A DNA stretch of 29,671 bases. Origin: UBA6624 sp964507645 (GTDB lineage: Bacteria > UBP7 > UBA6624). Position 1 is the first letter of the stretch, and every line of letters begins with the position of its first letter. A program made the translations under genes and the position numbers. The notes below the pieces were generated by a model, which did not search any database, was not told the origin of the DNA, and worked only from the letters and a program-made list of their open reading frames with translations. Positions 15,349 through 22,285 of the stretch are shown in pieces. The stretch covers positions 1 to 29,671 of the forward strand of contig CAZDPU010000013.1 in the NCBI GenBank assembly GCA_964507645.1, read 5' to 3'.

Positions 15349-16364
15349 CAATAAAGCTCCCTAAGATATGCGACAATTTTTCTTATCTCTTCTTGTGAAA
15401 GCGCATTGTTCTCATTCATATACATGGGGCCCTGCAAGCTCATTATGTTATCTGGTTTGAACTTGGAAGGATCTTCCATCCATGCCTCTAAGTTTTCCTC
15501 TGTATTTTCCATCCAGGTCCCAGCCAATAATTTTCGACTTGCAAAATGAGATAAATTAGGCCCTATGATTCCTATAGCCCCTTGATAACCCTTAACTGTA
15601 TGACATGTAATGCACATCTTTGTCAAAAAGAGAGCTTTCCCCTCTTCGGCAAATTCTGTTGTTGGAAGATTCGCAGGGGAGGCTTCTTTTTCAACCCATT
15701 TTAAAAATTCCTCATTTTCAACAGCATAAACTTGGAATTTCATCTTTGCATGAGAGGATCCACAAAGTTCTGCACATTGCCCGAAATACAAACCCTCTTC
15801 ATCTGCCTGGAACCATAAATAGTTATCATGTCCAGGAACAGCATCAACCTTCCCGCCGAGCCTAGGAACCCAAAAACTGTGTATAACGTCAACTGAACTA
15901 ACATTAAATTCAATTGCTCTGTTGGTGGGGATAGTTAGTTCATTCGCTGTAATTACATCATATTCAGGAATCTCAAACTCCCACCAATACTGATGCCCTA
16001 TTACATTTATCTGCAATGGGTTTGAACCCCTTGGCGGTTCAGCCAGCTTGTATAAAAGTTTCACATTCGGAATTGCGATAATAGCTAACACAATTGTCGA
16101 AACAACCATCAATCCAATCTCCAGCTTAACACTTCCGTGTTCCTGCTCGGGGATCTCATTGTCTCCAGGAGCTGCTTTAAATTTGATTATTGAATAGAGC
16201 ATAAAACCCCCGACAATAATAAAGATTGCTAGGCAGATGTAAAGAGTGAATAGGAATAGGTCTTTTTGGTCTGATGCAACAGGCCCTGCAGGGTTCAGCC
16301 AATCTTGAGGAGACCCAATATTTAGAAGAAAATTTAAAATCCTAATCAAGGGGATATTGTACAA
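15348..16364 (-). CDS. ctaC: Cytochrome c oxidase subunit II with C-terminal cytochrome c domain (caa3 type)
   Basis: 338 residues. An N-terminal hydrophobic leader is followed by two membrane spans (~36-60 and ~82-104). The cupredoxin domain carries the aromatic patch GHQYWWEF (123-130) and the full CuA ligand set H162, C197, E199, C201, H205 and M208 (VIHSFW, GQCAELCGSSHAKM). After a linker, residues ~238-338 are a class I cytochrome c domain with CITCH at 251-255 and Met candidates at 308, 314 and 316. Such fusions define caa3 oxidases, in which haem c passes electrons to CuA. The start is TTG at 16364, five bases after the ctaB stop, with no good Shine-Dalgarno sequence; the exact start is therefore less certain than the gene. 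Confidence 0.97.
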   Translation of the reverse strand: MYNIPLIRILNFLLNIGSPQDWLNPAGPVASDQKDLFLFTLYICLAIFIIVGGFMLYSIIKFKAAPGDNEIPEQEHGSVKLEIGLMVVSTIVLAIIAIPNVKLLYKLAEPPRGSNPLQINVIGHQYWWEFEIPEYDVITANELTIPTNRAIEFNVSSVDVIHSFWVPRLGGKVDAVPGHDNYLWFQADEEGLYFGQCAELCGSSHAKMKFQVYAVENEEFLKWVEKEASPANLPTTEFAEEGKALFLTKMCITCHTVKGYQGAIGIIGPNLSHFASRKLLAGTWMENTEENLEAWMEDPSKFKPDNIMSLQGPMYMNENNALSQEEIRKIVAYLRELY

Positions 16365-16369
16365 CTTTA

Positions 16370-17335
16370 TTAAAAGGCTAAAAGAGAAAATTCAACCAAT
16401 AACAAAATCATAAAAAGAGACATGAACAAAACAGATGTTTTAAATAATTTTTTTCCCATAGAGCTTTTTGTTTTTGGAGAGCAGAGAGCTATTGTTTGTT
16501 GTAAATAAAATGCTGTTGCTGCTAGCAGCAAGAAACTAATGCTGGTGAGGTTGATTTTTTCTATAACTAAAACAAGAGTGCACAAAACCATCAAAACTGT
16601 GTAAATGATAATTTGTTTTTTTGTGCTTGCTTCATCGCTGAGTGCTGGAAGCATTTTGAAAACTGTTTTTTTGTAATCATCCTTGTACATCAATGCCAAA
16701 GCCCAAAAATGAGGAGGTTGCCAAAAAAACATAACATAAAAAATTAATAAAGCCACTCCTGTTGTTGCCCCTAAGCTGTTGACTGCTGCTGCGTACCCAA
16801 CCAAAGGCGGTAAAGCTCCTGGGACACCCCCTAAAACAGTACAGAACGAAGTTTTTCTTTTTAGTATCAATGTGTAAATAACGACATAAAGAAAAACTGC
16901 TAAAAATACCAGCCATGCAGAAAGAGGGTTGCAGTAATGGTAAAGAATAAAAAAACCCGAAAACAAAAGAAAACATCCATAAAATAAAGCATCTTGAACT
17001 TTGATTTTTCTTTTTGGCATAGCCCTTTCTTTTGTTCTCTCCATCAAAACATCCATGTCTCTATCTAAAATGTTATTAAAAACACTTCCCGCAGCAGAGG
17101 CTAGACCAGTCCCTAGAAGTAAGAATAAAAATCTTGGCCAGAATTCTGAAAGACCACCAAGAATTTCCAAAGATCCAGATTCCTGGGCCGCAAAAAGAGT
17201 TTCTAAATATGTTTTTGAAAAAGGGTTTGAATTCCAGTCAGCAACACCTGCAAAAAACCCTACGGCTGTGCTTAAAAGAACCAAAAAAGTTATTCTTGGT
17301 TTTGTGATTTCTAGATAAGGATTATCCTTTTTCAA
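16370..17335 (-). CDS. ctaB: Protohaem IX farnesyltransferase (haem O synthase)
   Basis: CtaB attaches a farnesyl group to haem b, giving haem O for the oxidase. 321 residues with about nine spans. Near the N-terminus is EITKPRITFLVLLSTAVGFF. The prenyl-diphosphate/Mg motif is NNILDRDMDVLMERTKERAM, with D91 and D95 as the DxxxD pair; the usual RP after it is RA here. A later PPLVGYAAA and FFWQPPHFWALAL complete the family marks. The loop between spans 1 and 2 is longer than usual (~33-66). The TTG start at 17335 overlaps the ctaA stop by 14 bases, with AGGG seven bases upstream. It acts with CtaA, encoded just upstream. Confidence 0.96.
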   Translation of the reverse strand: MKKDNPYLEITKPRITFLVLLSTAVGFFAGVADWNSNPFSKTYLETLFAAQESGSLEILGGLSEFWPRFLFLLLGTGLASAAGSVFNNILDRDMDVLMERTKERAMPKRKIKVQDALFYGCFLLFSGFFILYHYCNPLSAWLVFLAVFLYVVIYTLILKRKTSFCTVLGGVPGALPPLVGYAAAVNSLGATTGVALLIFYVMFFWQPPHFWALALMYKDDYKKTVFKMLPALSDEASTKKQIIIYTVLMVLCTLVLVIEKINLTSISFLLLAATAFYLQQTIALCSPKTKSSMGKKLFKTSVLFMSLFMILLLVEFSLLAF

Positions 17336-18143
17336 CCTTCTGCCCTAGAAAAGATGTGGAGGAATTTAAAACATGTATATACCAAACCACTGCAGCAATG
17401 ACCAAATGCCCTGTTATGTATATTGGATAATTTTCAGCAGCAAGAGACAGGAAAACAAGAGCCCCCAGTACAAGTTGGGTTACTGACAGGTATGCAGCCC
17501 ATGTAGATCTTTTTCCAATAAAAGGTTTCTGGTTTGTCCTTCTTGCCCTCGCCATTGCGCTCATCGACAAGCCTGTCACCAAGAATCCGAGAATGATATG
17601 GGTTATCAAAACATGGGGAGACCCTTTAGCCAAATGAACATGAGCTGCTCCAACAAGTATTTGCATAAAGGTAACCAGTGCACAAACCTTCGAAAGGTTT
17701 GCAAAAGAGGCTGTATCTTTGTTTTCTTCTTGTGGCGAAAGAGCATTTCTCCATAACGCTAAACTGCCAAGGAAAATCATGCTTATTGAAAGGTGCACAA
17801 ATATCAAAATTGGCTCCTCTAGTTCAGTTTTCACAGCAAAAGCTCCCAATGCGCCCTGCAACAAAAGCAGCGTAAGTGAACACCAAGCAATTCCCATGAT
17901 TTTTTCTTTCTTGAAGGATTTGAAAAATGCAAAAAGAGTAAAAACTCCAACAATTGCTGCCCCCAACCTATGTAACCATTCTGTAAATTGTTCTGCATTA
18001 TTGAAATCTGGCAACCAACCACTGTCACACAATGGGTAAACATCTGAACAGCCCATCCCCGAGCCACTGGAGGTTGTATAACCACCAAGAGCAATCAAAA
18101 AAATTGTTGCGACAATAGTAACGTTTAGGTGTTTTTCTGCCAT
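17322..18143 (-). CDS. ctaA: Haem A synthase (CtaA/Cox15 family)
   Basis: CtaA oxidises the methyl group at C8 of haem O to a formyl group, yielding haem A. 273 residues, about eight spans in two halves. The first outer loop has Cys32 and Cys39 (GCSDVYPLC), the redox-active pair of Bacillus-type CtaA, in the TTSSGSGMGCS segment. Haem-ligand histidines are in TEWLHRLGA (H58), IFVHLS, VLITHIILG and YITGHLVIA. The start ATG at 18143 faces the Sco1 gene across 44 bases. It is the first gene of a seven-gene block ctaA-B-C-D-E-F-G. Confidence 0.95.
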   Translation of the reverse strand: MAEKHLNVTIVATIFLIALGGYTTSSGSGMGCSDVYPLCDSGWLPDFNNAEQFTEWLHRLGAAIVGVFTLFAFFKSFKKEKIMGIAWCSLTLLLLQGALGAFAVKTELEEPILIFVHLSISMIFLGSLALWRNALSPQEENKDTASFANLSKVCALVTFMQILVGAAHVHLAKGSPHVLITHIILGFLVTGLSMSAMARARRTNQKPFIGKRSTWAAYLSVTQLVLGALVFLSLAAENYPIYITGHLVIAAVVWYIHVLNSSTSFLGQKVEKG

Positions 18144-18187
18144 AAAGTAATGTTGAATTCTAAACTTTAAAAATAAAATTAACCATA
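18144..18187. other. Divergent spacer between ctaA and the Sco1 gene
   Basis: This AT-rich spacer of 44 bases must drive both the cta block and the Sco1 gene, which suggests joint control. I see no Shine-Dalgarno sequence for either start and no clear -10/-35 pair, so one or both promoters may extend into the coding sequences. Confidence 0.35.
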
Positions 18188-18799
18188 ATGTTTAAGATTC
18201 CAAAAAATTACACAGAAGCAAAAAAATGGATTCGACCAATGGTGTTGACCATGGCATTGCTTCCAATTGCTTTTCTGTATGTTGCGAATTACTCGAAAAA
18301 AACCTCTTTGCCAAAGCTTTTTGAGGTACCTGCCTTTGAGCTTGTCGATCAAGGGGGTAACAAATTTCTATCGCAAGACATGCTAGGGGATCTATGGATG
18401 GTCAATTTCTTTTTTACAAAATGCACAAGCGTTTGCCCAATTCAAACATCAAAATTAAAAACATTCAAGGATGGGCATCCTGAATTTGAAGTCCAAACAA
18501 TAAGCATTACAGTCGATCCAAAAAACGACAATGTTGAAGCTCTTGCAGAATACAGTCGTGGACTCGCGATAGATTCGAAAAGTTGGAAGCTACTCACGGG
18601 CACTGAAGAAGCCGTAAGGGAAGTTGTTGTAGGAGGGTTTAAAAGCGGAATGGAAATCATTGAAGATGGGTCCCTGTTTGACATTGCGCATGCTAACTAC
18701 ATACTCATGGTTGATAGGGATGGTTTTGTAAGAGCGATAGTTAGGTTTGATGAAAAAGATTTTGAAGAAAAAATTATTGCCGTTTACGAAAGCCTGTAA
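18188..18799 (+). CDS. Sco1/SenC-family copper chaperone for CuA assembly
   Basis: 203 residues. A membrane anchor (~16-34) is followed by a thioredoxin-like domain. The copper-binding cysteines are C79 and C83 in TKCTSVCP, and the third ligand is His168 in FDIAHANYILM. The VDPKND segment (109-114) is also conserved. Sco proteins deliver or reduce the CuA site of subunit II on the outer face of the membrane. Its position, divergent from ctaA, fits service to this oxidase; with a type 1 copper domain also present in subunit IV, it might serve that too, which is speculation. The stop lies six bases from the convergent small gene. Confidence 0.94.
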   Translation: MFKIPKNYTEAKKWIRPMVLTMALLPIAFLYVANYSKKTSLPKLFEVPAFELVDQGGNKFLSQDMLGDLWMVNFFFTKCTSVCPIQTSKLKTFKDGHPEFEVQTISITVDPKNDNVEALAEYSRGLAIDSKSWKLLTGTEEAVREVVVGGFKSGMEIIEDGSLFDIAHANYILMVDRDGFVRAIVRFDEKDFEEKIIAVYESL

Positions 18800-18805
18800 A
18801 AGTCA

Positions 18806-19252
18806 TTATGAGTGGTTCCATATCCAAATTGATTTGACTTTCTTTAGAGAGTTGAAAAGTTGAACAAGGTTTAATATAGTGTCGTATTTAGCTATTTCTG
18901 AAACATCAAAAAAAATATGAGTTTCGTTTTTGGTGTTTATTGACTTAGCAAGACGAATTGCATGGCTTGCGAAAATGGATTTACTGAAATCTTCAACACT
19001 GATTTCATAAGATGCATTTCCTTCAACATGGATCCCTTTTTTGTCCACTTTCATTTTCAAGTCACGATCTGAAATTTTCAATTCCTCCCATTTTTCTACC
19101 ATTTGCATGATTGAGGATGATTTTTTGACCCGCCAAACTCGATACCCCGAACCTGTTACACGTTTTGCCCTAAATCCTGGGTGAGACGAAGAAAAAAAAT
19201 CAACCAAAAATGCGGAACTTAAATTAGACATATGGTCTTCGGATTCAAGCAT
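18806..19252 (-). CDS. Unknown small protein downstream of gyrA
   Basis: 148 residues from the ATG at 19252; an ATG at 19231 (MSNLSSAF) is equally possible. I do not recognise it. No signal peptide or membrane span is visible. The N-terminal third is Ser/basic rich (GFRAKRVTGSGYRVWRVKKS), the middle has alternating hydrophobic residues (LKMKVDKKGIHVEG), and the C-terminal third, HIFFDVSEIAKYDTILNLVQ then LKKVKSIWIW, loosely recalls the strand-helix-strand of STAS domains. That resemblance is weak. It begins nine bases after the gyrA stop on the same strand, so it is probably cotranscribed with gyrA. Confidence 0.65.
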   Translation of the reverse strand: MLESEDHMSNLSSAFLVDFFSSSHPGFRAKRVTGSGYRVWRVKKSSSIMQMVEKWEELKISDRDLKMKVDKKGIHVEGNASYEISVEDFSKSIFASHAIRLAKSINTKNETHIFFDVSEIAKYDTILNLVQLFNSLKKVKSIWIWNHS

Positions 19253-19261
19253 TTTTTAAAA

Positions 19262-22087
19262 TTAAATAATTGCCAAATCAGCAACTTCATCACCAGGTTT
19301 CAAGGTAATCACAATAACCCCTCGACTTGATCTTTTTTGCTGTGATATTTCATCAATTTGTGTTTTGTAAACCTTGCCATCAATAGTTGCGATTGCAACT
19401 TCTTTTTCATTTCCAATCGCACGACATCTGGCAAGATGCCCCACACCTTTTCTCTTGGAGCCTTTCGGAGTTTTGATTGAATAAATCTTAACCCCTTTAG
19501 ATCCTCTATGAGTTTTACGTACAAGGTGGGCATCCATCAATTTCCCTAATCCTTTGTCGGTAATAAATAAAACCCTGTCTCCAAAAGTCAAAGTATCTCC
19601 TTGCAAAATAATCGTTTCTTTCTTTTTCGACATCTTAACCCCAAGAGACATTTGTTTAGGCACCTTGTGCTCTACGGGTTTTCTGTATTTTGCAGGAAGG
19701 TCAACTATTTCTTCAAAAGCTTTAACTTTTGCTCCTATTTCAACTAGCAGTTTACTTCTAGCTGGGAAATGAAGCTTCCTTTCAGGGAAAGGTGCCAATC
19801 CAGTGTCTATTCTGACAGTGTATTCTTCCTTACTCCCAACCGCTTCGATAATTTTTCCTGCAAACTTTGAAACTCCTTTAGGCTCTATTGTCACAATCTT
19901 TGAGCCATCATCTTTTTCTTCAATAGAACCGAGCTTACCTGAAACCTTGGCTTCCAATCCAACAATACCAGCATCAACAATCTTGTCAATCAGCTTTCCT
20001 CGTTTCGTAGTTTCTAAAGTCATGGCTTTAACCCCTCCAGCCGCCCTTCCCATAACCCTTATCTCAGATGCTGGGAGATGTGAGGCTTTCCCATTTGCGG
20101 TGACTGTTAAAACCCTGTCGTTTCCATCAACCCACAAAGCATTCACGATCCTGTCTCCCTTGTTAATCCTCATTACCTTTTTCCCAGGTTTCATTATTTT
20201 TGCCACGTCTTTCTGAGCAAGACGCTTTACCCTGCCTTGCTCAGTCAAGATCAAGAGACTTTCTTTCTCTTTTTTTCTAGCTCTTATACAAACAACTTTT
20301 TCTTTTTGCAATTCTTTTCTGTAGTTTTGCACAGGGATACCACGGGCACCTCTGCCGCCTTCAATAACGTCATAAACTGGAATCGAATAAATCTTTCCTT
20401 TATCCGTGAACATAAAGAGCTCATCTGTATTCCAACAAAGATCTAACTGCTTGACTGTATCTTTTTCCTGGAGGGTAATCCCCTTGATCCCTTGTCCTCG
20501 ACGTCTCCAGGTCCTGAAATCTGTAATTGGAATTCTTTTAATATAGTTTTTTTCAGTAAAAACAACAACTTGAAGTTCAGGCTGAATAACCATTTCATCT
20601 TCTGATTCCCTGGAATCAATTTTTGTCCTACGAGCGTCTCCATATTTATCACGCCAGCCTTGCATCTCTTCTCTCAAAACATTCTTTAATGTTTCTTCTT
20701 CCCCTAGGATTTTCTTAAACCAGTCTATTGCAGTTTGCAATTCCTTCATTTCCCCTTCAAGTTTTTCAACCTCTAACCCTGTTAATGTTCCTAATTGCAT
20801 TCTGACAATGGCATCAGCTTGTAATAAGGATATCTTTAAATCCTTGGTTAGATTTGTTTTTGCTTTTTCTCGATCTTTGCTTCCTTTGATGATTGCAATA
20901 ACAGCATCAATGTCCCTCAATGCAACTAAAAGACCTTCAACTATATGGGCTCGAGATTCTGCTTTCCTTAATTCAAAAGCAGTTCTTCTTTTAACAACAG
21001 CTGAGCGATGATCGATGTAATTGAAGAGACACTCCCTCAATGGCATTGGTCTTGGAGCACCATCAACAAGTGTGATCATGCGGGATGGGAAAGAACTTGC
21101 AAGCGAGGTGTGCTTGAAGAGCAGATGAAGAACTAATTTTGGATCCCTCCGAGCAGAAACTTCGACCACTATCCTTATTCCCTTTCTCCCAGACTCGTCT
21201 CTGACTGCCTTGATTCCCCTTATTCGATCTTTGTTTGCTGCCTCGTGAATATCCAAAACGATTCTTGATTTCTTCACTAGGTATGGAATCTCGGTGATAA
21301 TTATTTTTGCACTCTTGCGACCGTCAGCTGGTTCAATTTTTGCCTTTGAACGAATTTTTACAGATCCAACTCCAGTTTCTATGTAAGATTTAATCCCAGC
21401 CTTGCCTTGAATCACCCCTCCTGTTGGAAAGTCAGGACCTTTAACAATCTTCATCAAGTCTTTAACTTCTGTTTCTGGGTTGTCTAAAAGCATCAAAGCT
21501 CCATCCAAAAGTTCCCCAACATTGTGGGGGGGAATTGCAGTACTGACACCTACAGCAACCCCCATTGACCCATTCATCAAAAGTGTTGGGAGTCTGCTTG
21601 GAAGCAGGATGGGCTCTTCGTCTGATGAATCATAATTTGGAGCAAAATCAACAGTGTCTTGCTCAACTTCAGCAAGCATTTCCATTGCAATTGGTGTTAA
21701 GCGACATTCTGTATATCTTTGTGCCGCTGGCTTGTCTCCATCTATTGAGCCAAAATTCCCATGACCATCTACAAGAGGGTACCTTACAGTGAAAGGCTGA
21801 GACATCCTTGAAAGAGCGTCATATATTGCACCATCGCCATGAGGATGCCATTGACCCATTACAGAACCGACAACACGCGCAGACTTTCGATATGGCCTTC
21901 CAGGAGAAAGGCTCATGTTTCCCATTTCAAAAAGTATTCTTCTCTGAACGGGCTTCAATCCATCTCTTGATTCCGGAAGAGCACGCCCACAGATAACGGA
22001 CATCGCGTAATTAAGATACGCATCCTCCATTGTCTCTGAAAGATCTACAGTGTGTATTCGTTCTAAAGATTCAAAAAGATCACTCAT
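19262..22087 (-). CDS. gyrA: DNA gyrase subunit A with an enlarged C-terminal domain
   Basis: 941 residues. The breakage-reunion domain runs to about 500: LKPVQRRILFEMG (44-56), HPHGDGAIYDAL (81-92) and the catalytic Tyr125 in AAQRYTECRL. At the position of E. coli Ser83 the residue is Gly86, and Trp80 replaces the common Tyr before HPHGD. The C-terminal beta-pinwheel begins near 505. Its first blade has WRRRGQGIKG (527-536) where the GyrA box (QxRGGKG) is expected. Later blades are recognisable (FMFTDKGKIYSI, LILTEQGRVKR, SEIRVMGRAAGGV, LFITDKGLGK, TIDGKVYKT). About 138 residues, roughly 693-830, are inserted between the GRAAGGV strand and LFITDKGLG. ParC is possible in principle, but six recognisable blades favour GyrA. 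No gyrB is in the window. Confidence 0.9.
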   Translation of the reverse strand: MSDLFESLERIHTVDLSETMEDAYLNYAMSVICGRALPESRDGLKPVQRRILFEMGNMSLSPGRPYRKSARVVGSVMGQWHPHGDGAIYDALSRMSQPFTVRYPLVDGHGNFGSIDGDKPAAQRYTECRLTPIAMEMLAEVEQDTVDFAPNYDSSDEEPILLPSRLPTLLMNGSMGVAVGVSTAIPPHNVGELLDGALMLLDNPETEVKDLMKIVKGPDFPTGGVIQGKAGIKSYIETGVGSVKIRSKAKIEPADGRKSAKIIITEIPYLVKKSRIVLDIHEAANKDRIRGIKAVRDESGRKGIRIVVEVSARRDPKLVLHLLFKHTSLASSFPSRMITLVDGAPRPMPLRECLFNYIDHRSAVVKRRTAFELRKAESRAHIVEGLLVALRDIDAVIAIIKGSKDREKAKTNLTKDLKISLLQADAIVRMQLGTLTGLEVEKLEGEMKELQTAIDWFKKILGEEETLKNVLREEMQGWRDKYGDARRTKIDSRESEDEMVIQPELQVVVFTEKNYIKRIPITDFRTWRRRGQGIKGITLQEKDTVKQLDLCWNTDELFMFTDKGKIYSIPVYDVIEGGRGARGIPVQNYRKELQKEKVVCIRARKKEKESLLILTEQGRVKRLAQKDVAKIMKPGKKVMRINKGDRIVNALWVDGNDRVLTVTANGKASHLPASEIRVMGRAAGGVKAMTLETTKRGKLIDKIVDAGIVGLEAKVSGKLGSIEEKDDGSKIVTIEPKGVSKFAGKIIEAVGSKEEYTVRIDTGLAPFPERKLHFPARSKLLVEIGAKVKAFEEIVDLPAKYRKPVEHKVPKQMSLGVKMSKKKETIILQGDTLTFGDRVLFITDKGLGKLMDAHLVRKTHRGSKGVKIYSIKTPKGSKRKGVGHLARCRAIGNEKEVAIATIDGKVYKTQIDEISQQKRSSRGVIVITLKPGDEVADLAII

Positions 22088-22202
22088 AATTTTTCAGGGC
22101 TAAAAACCACTCTTTTTCAAGTATTTTTGGGTTTTTAATATTTTATCATTTTTTAAGAAAAAACTACCTTTTTTCCCTCGGTTGGTTAGGATAACCCTTT
22201 GA
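22088..22202. other. Divergent spacer between gyrA and tRNA-Leu
   Basis: At 115 bases this is the longest non-coding stretch in the window. It is AT-rich with several runs of T on the plus strand, and must hold the gyrA promoter (minus) and the tRNA-Leu promoter (plus). On the minus strand TGATAAAAT around 22140-22150 could serve as a -10 element. No convincing -35 was found. Confidence 0.35.
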
Positions 22203-22285
22203 GCCGGTGTGGCGGAATGGTAGACGCGCTAGTCTTAGGAACTAGTGTCCGTTAGGGCGTGGGGGTTCGAGTCCCTCCACCGGCA
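22203..22285 (+). tRNA. tRNA-Leu (anticodon UAG)
   Basis: The acceptor stem GCCGGTG (22203-22209) pairs with CACCGGC (22278-22284); the discriminator is A, as in tRNA-Leu. The anticodon arm CTAGT-CTTAGGA-ACTAG gives TAG at 34-36. A long variable arm with a GTCC-GTTA-GGGC hairpin marks a class II tRNA. The T arm has GGGTTCGAGTCCC. CCA is not encoded. Length is 83 bases. The last base directly abuts the stop codon of the convergent ABC transporter gene. Confidence 0.97.

Noticed and set aside
18797..18841. Inverted repeat AAAGTCA...TGACTTT between the convergent Sco1 and small unknown genes
   Set aside because: The arms are short and the loop is about 30 bases, with no GC-rich stem or T run, so it is a poor terminator candidate.
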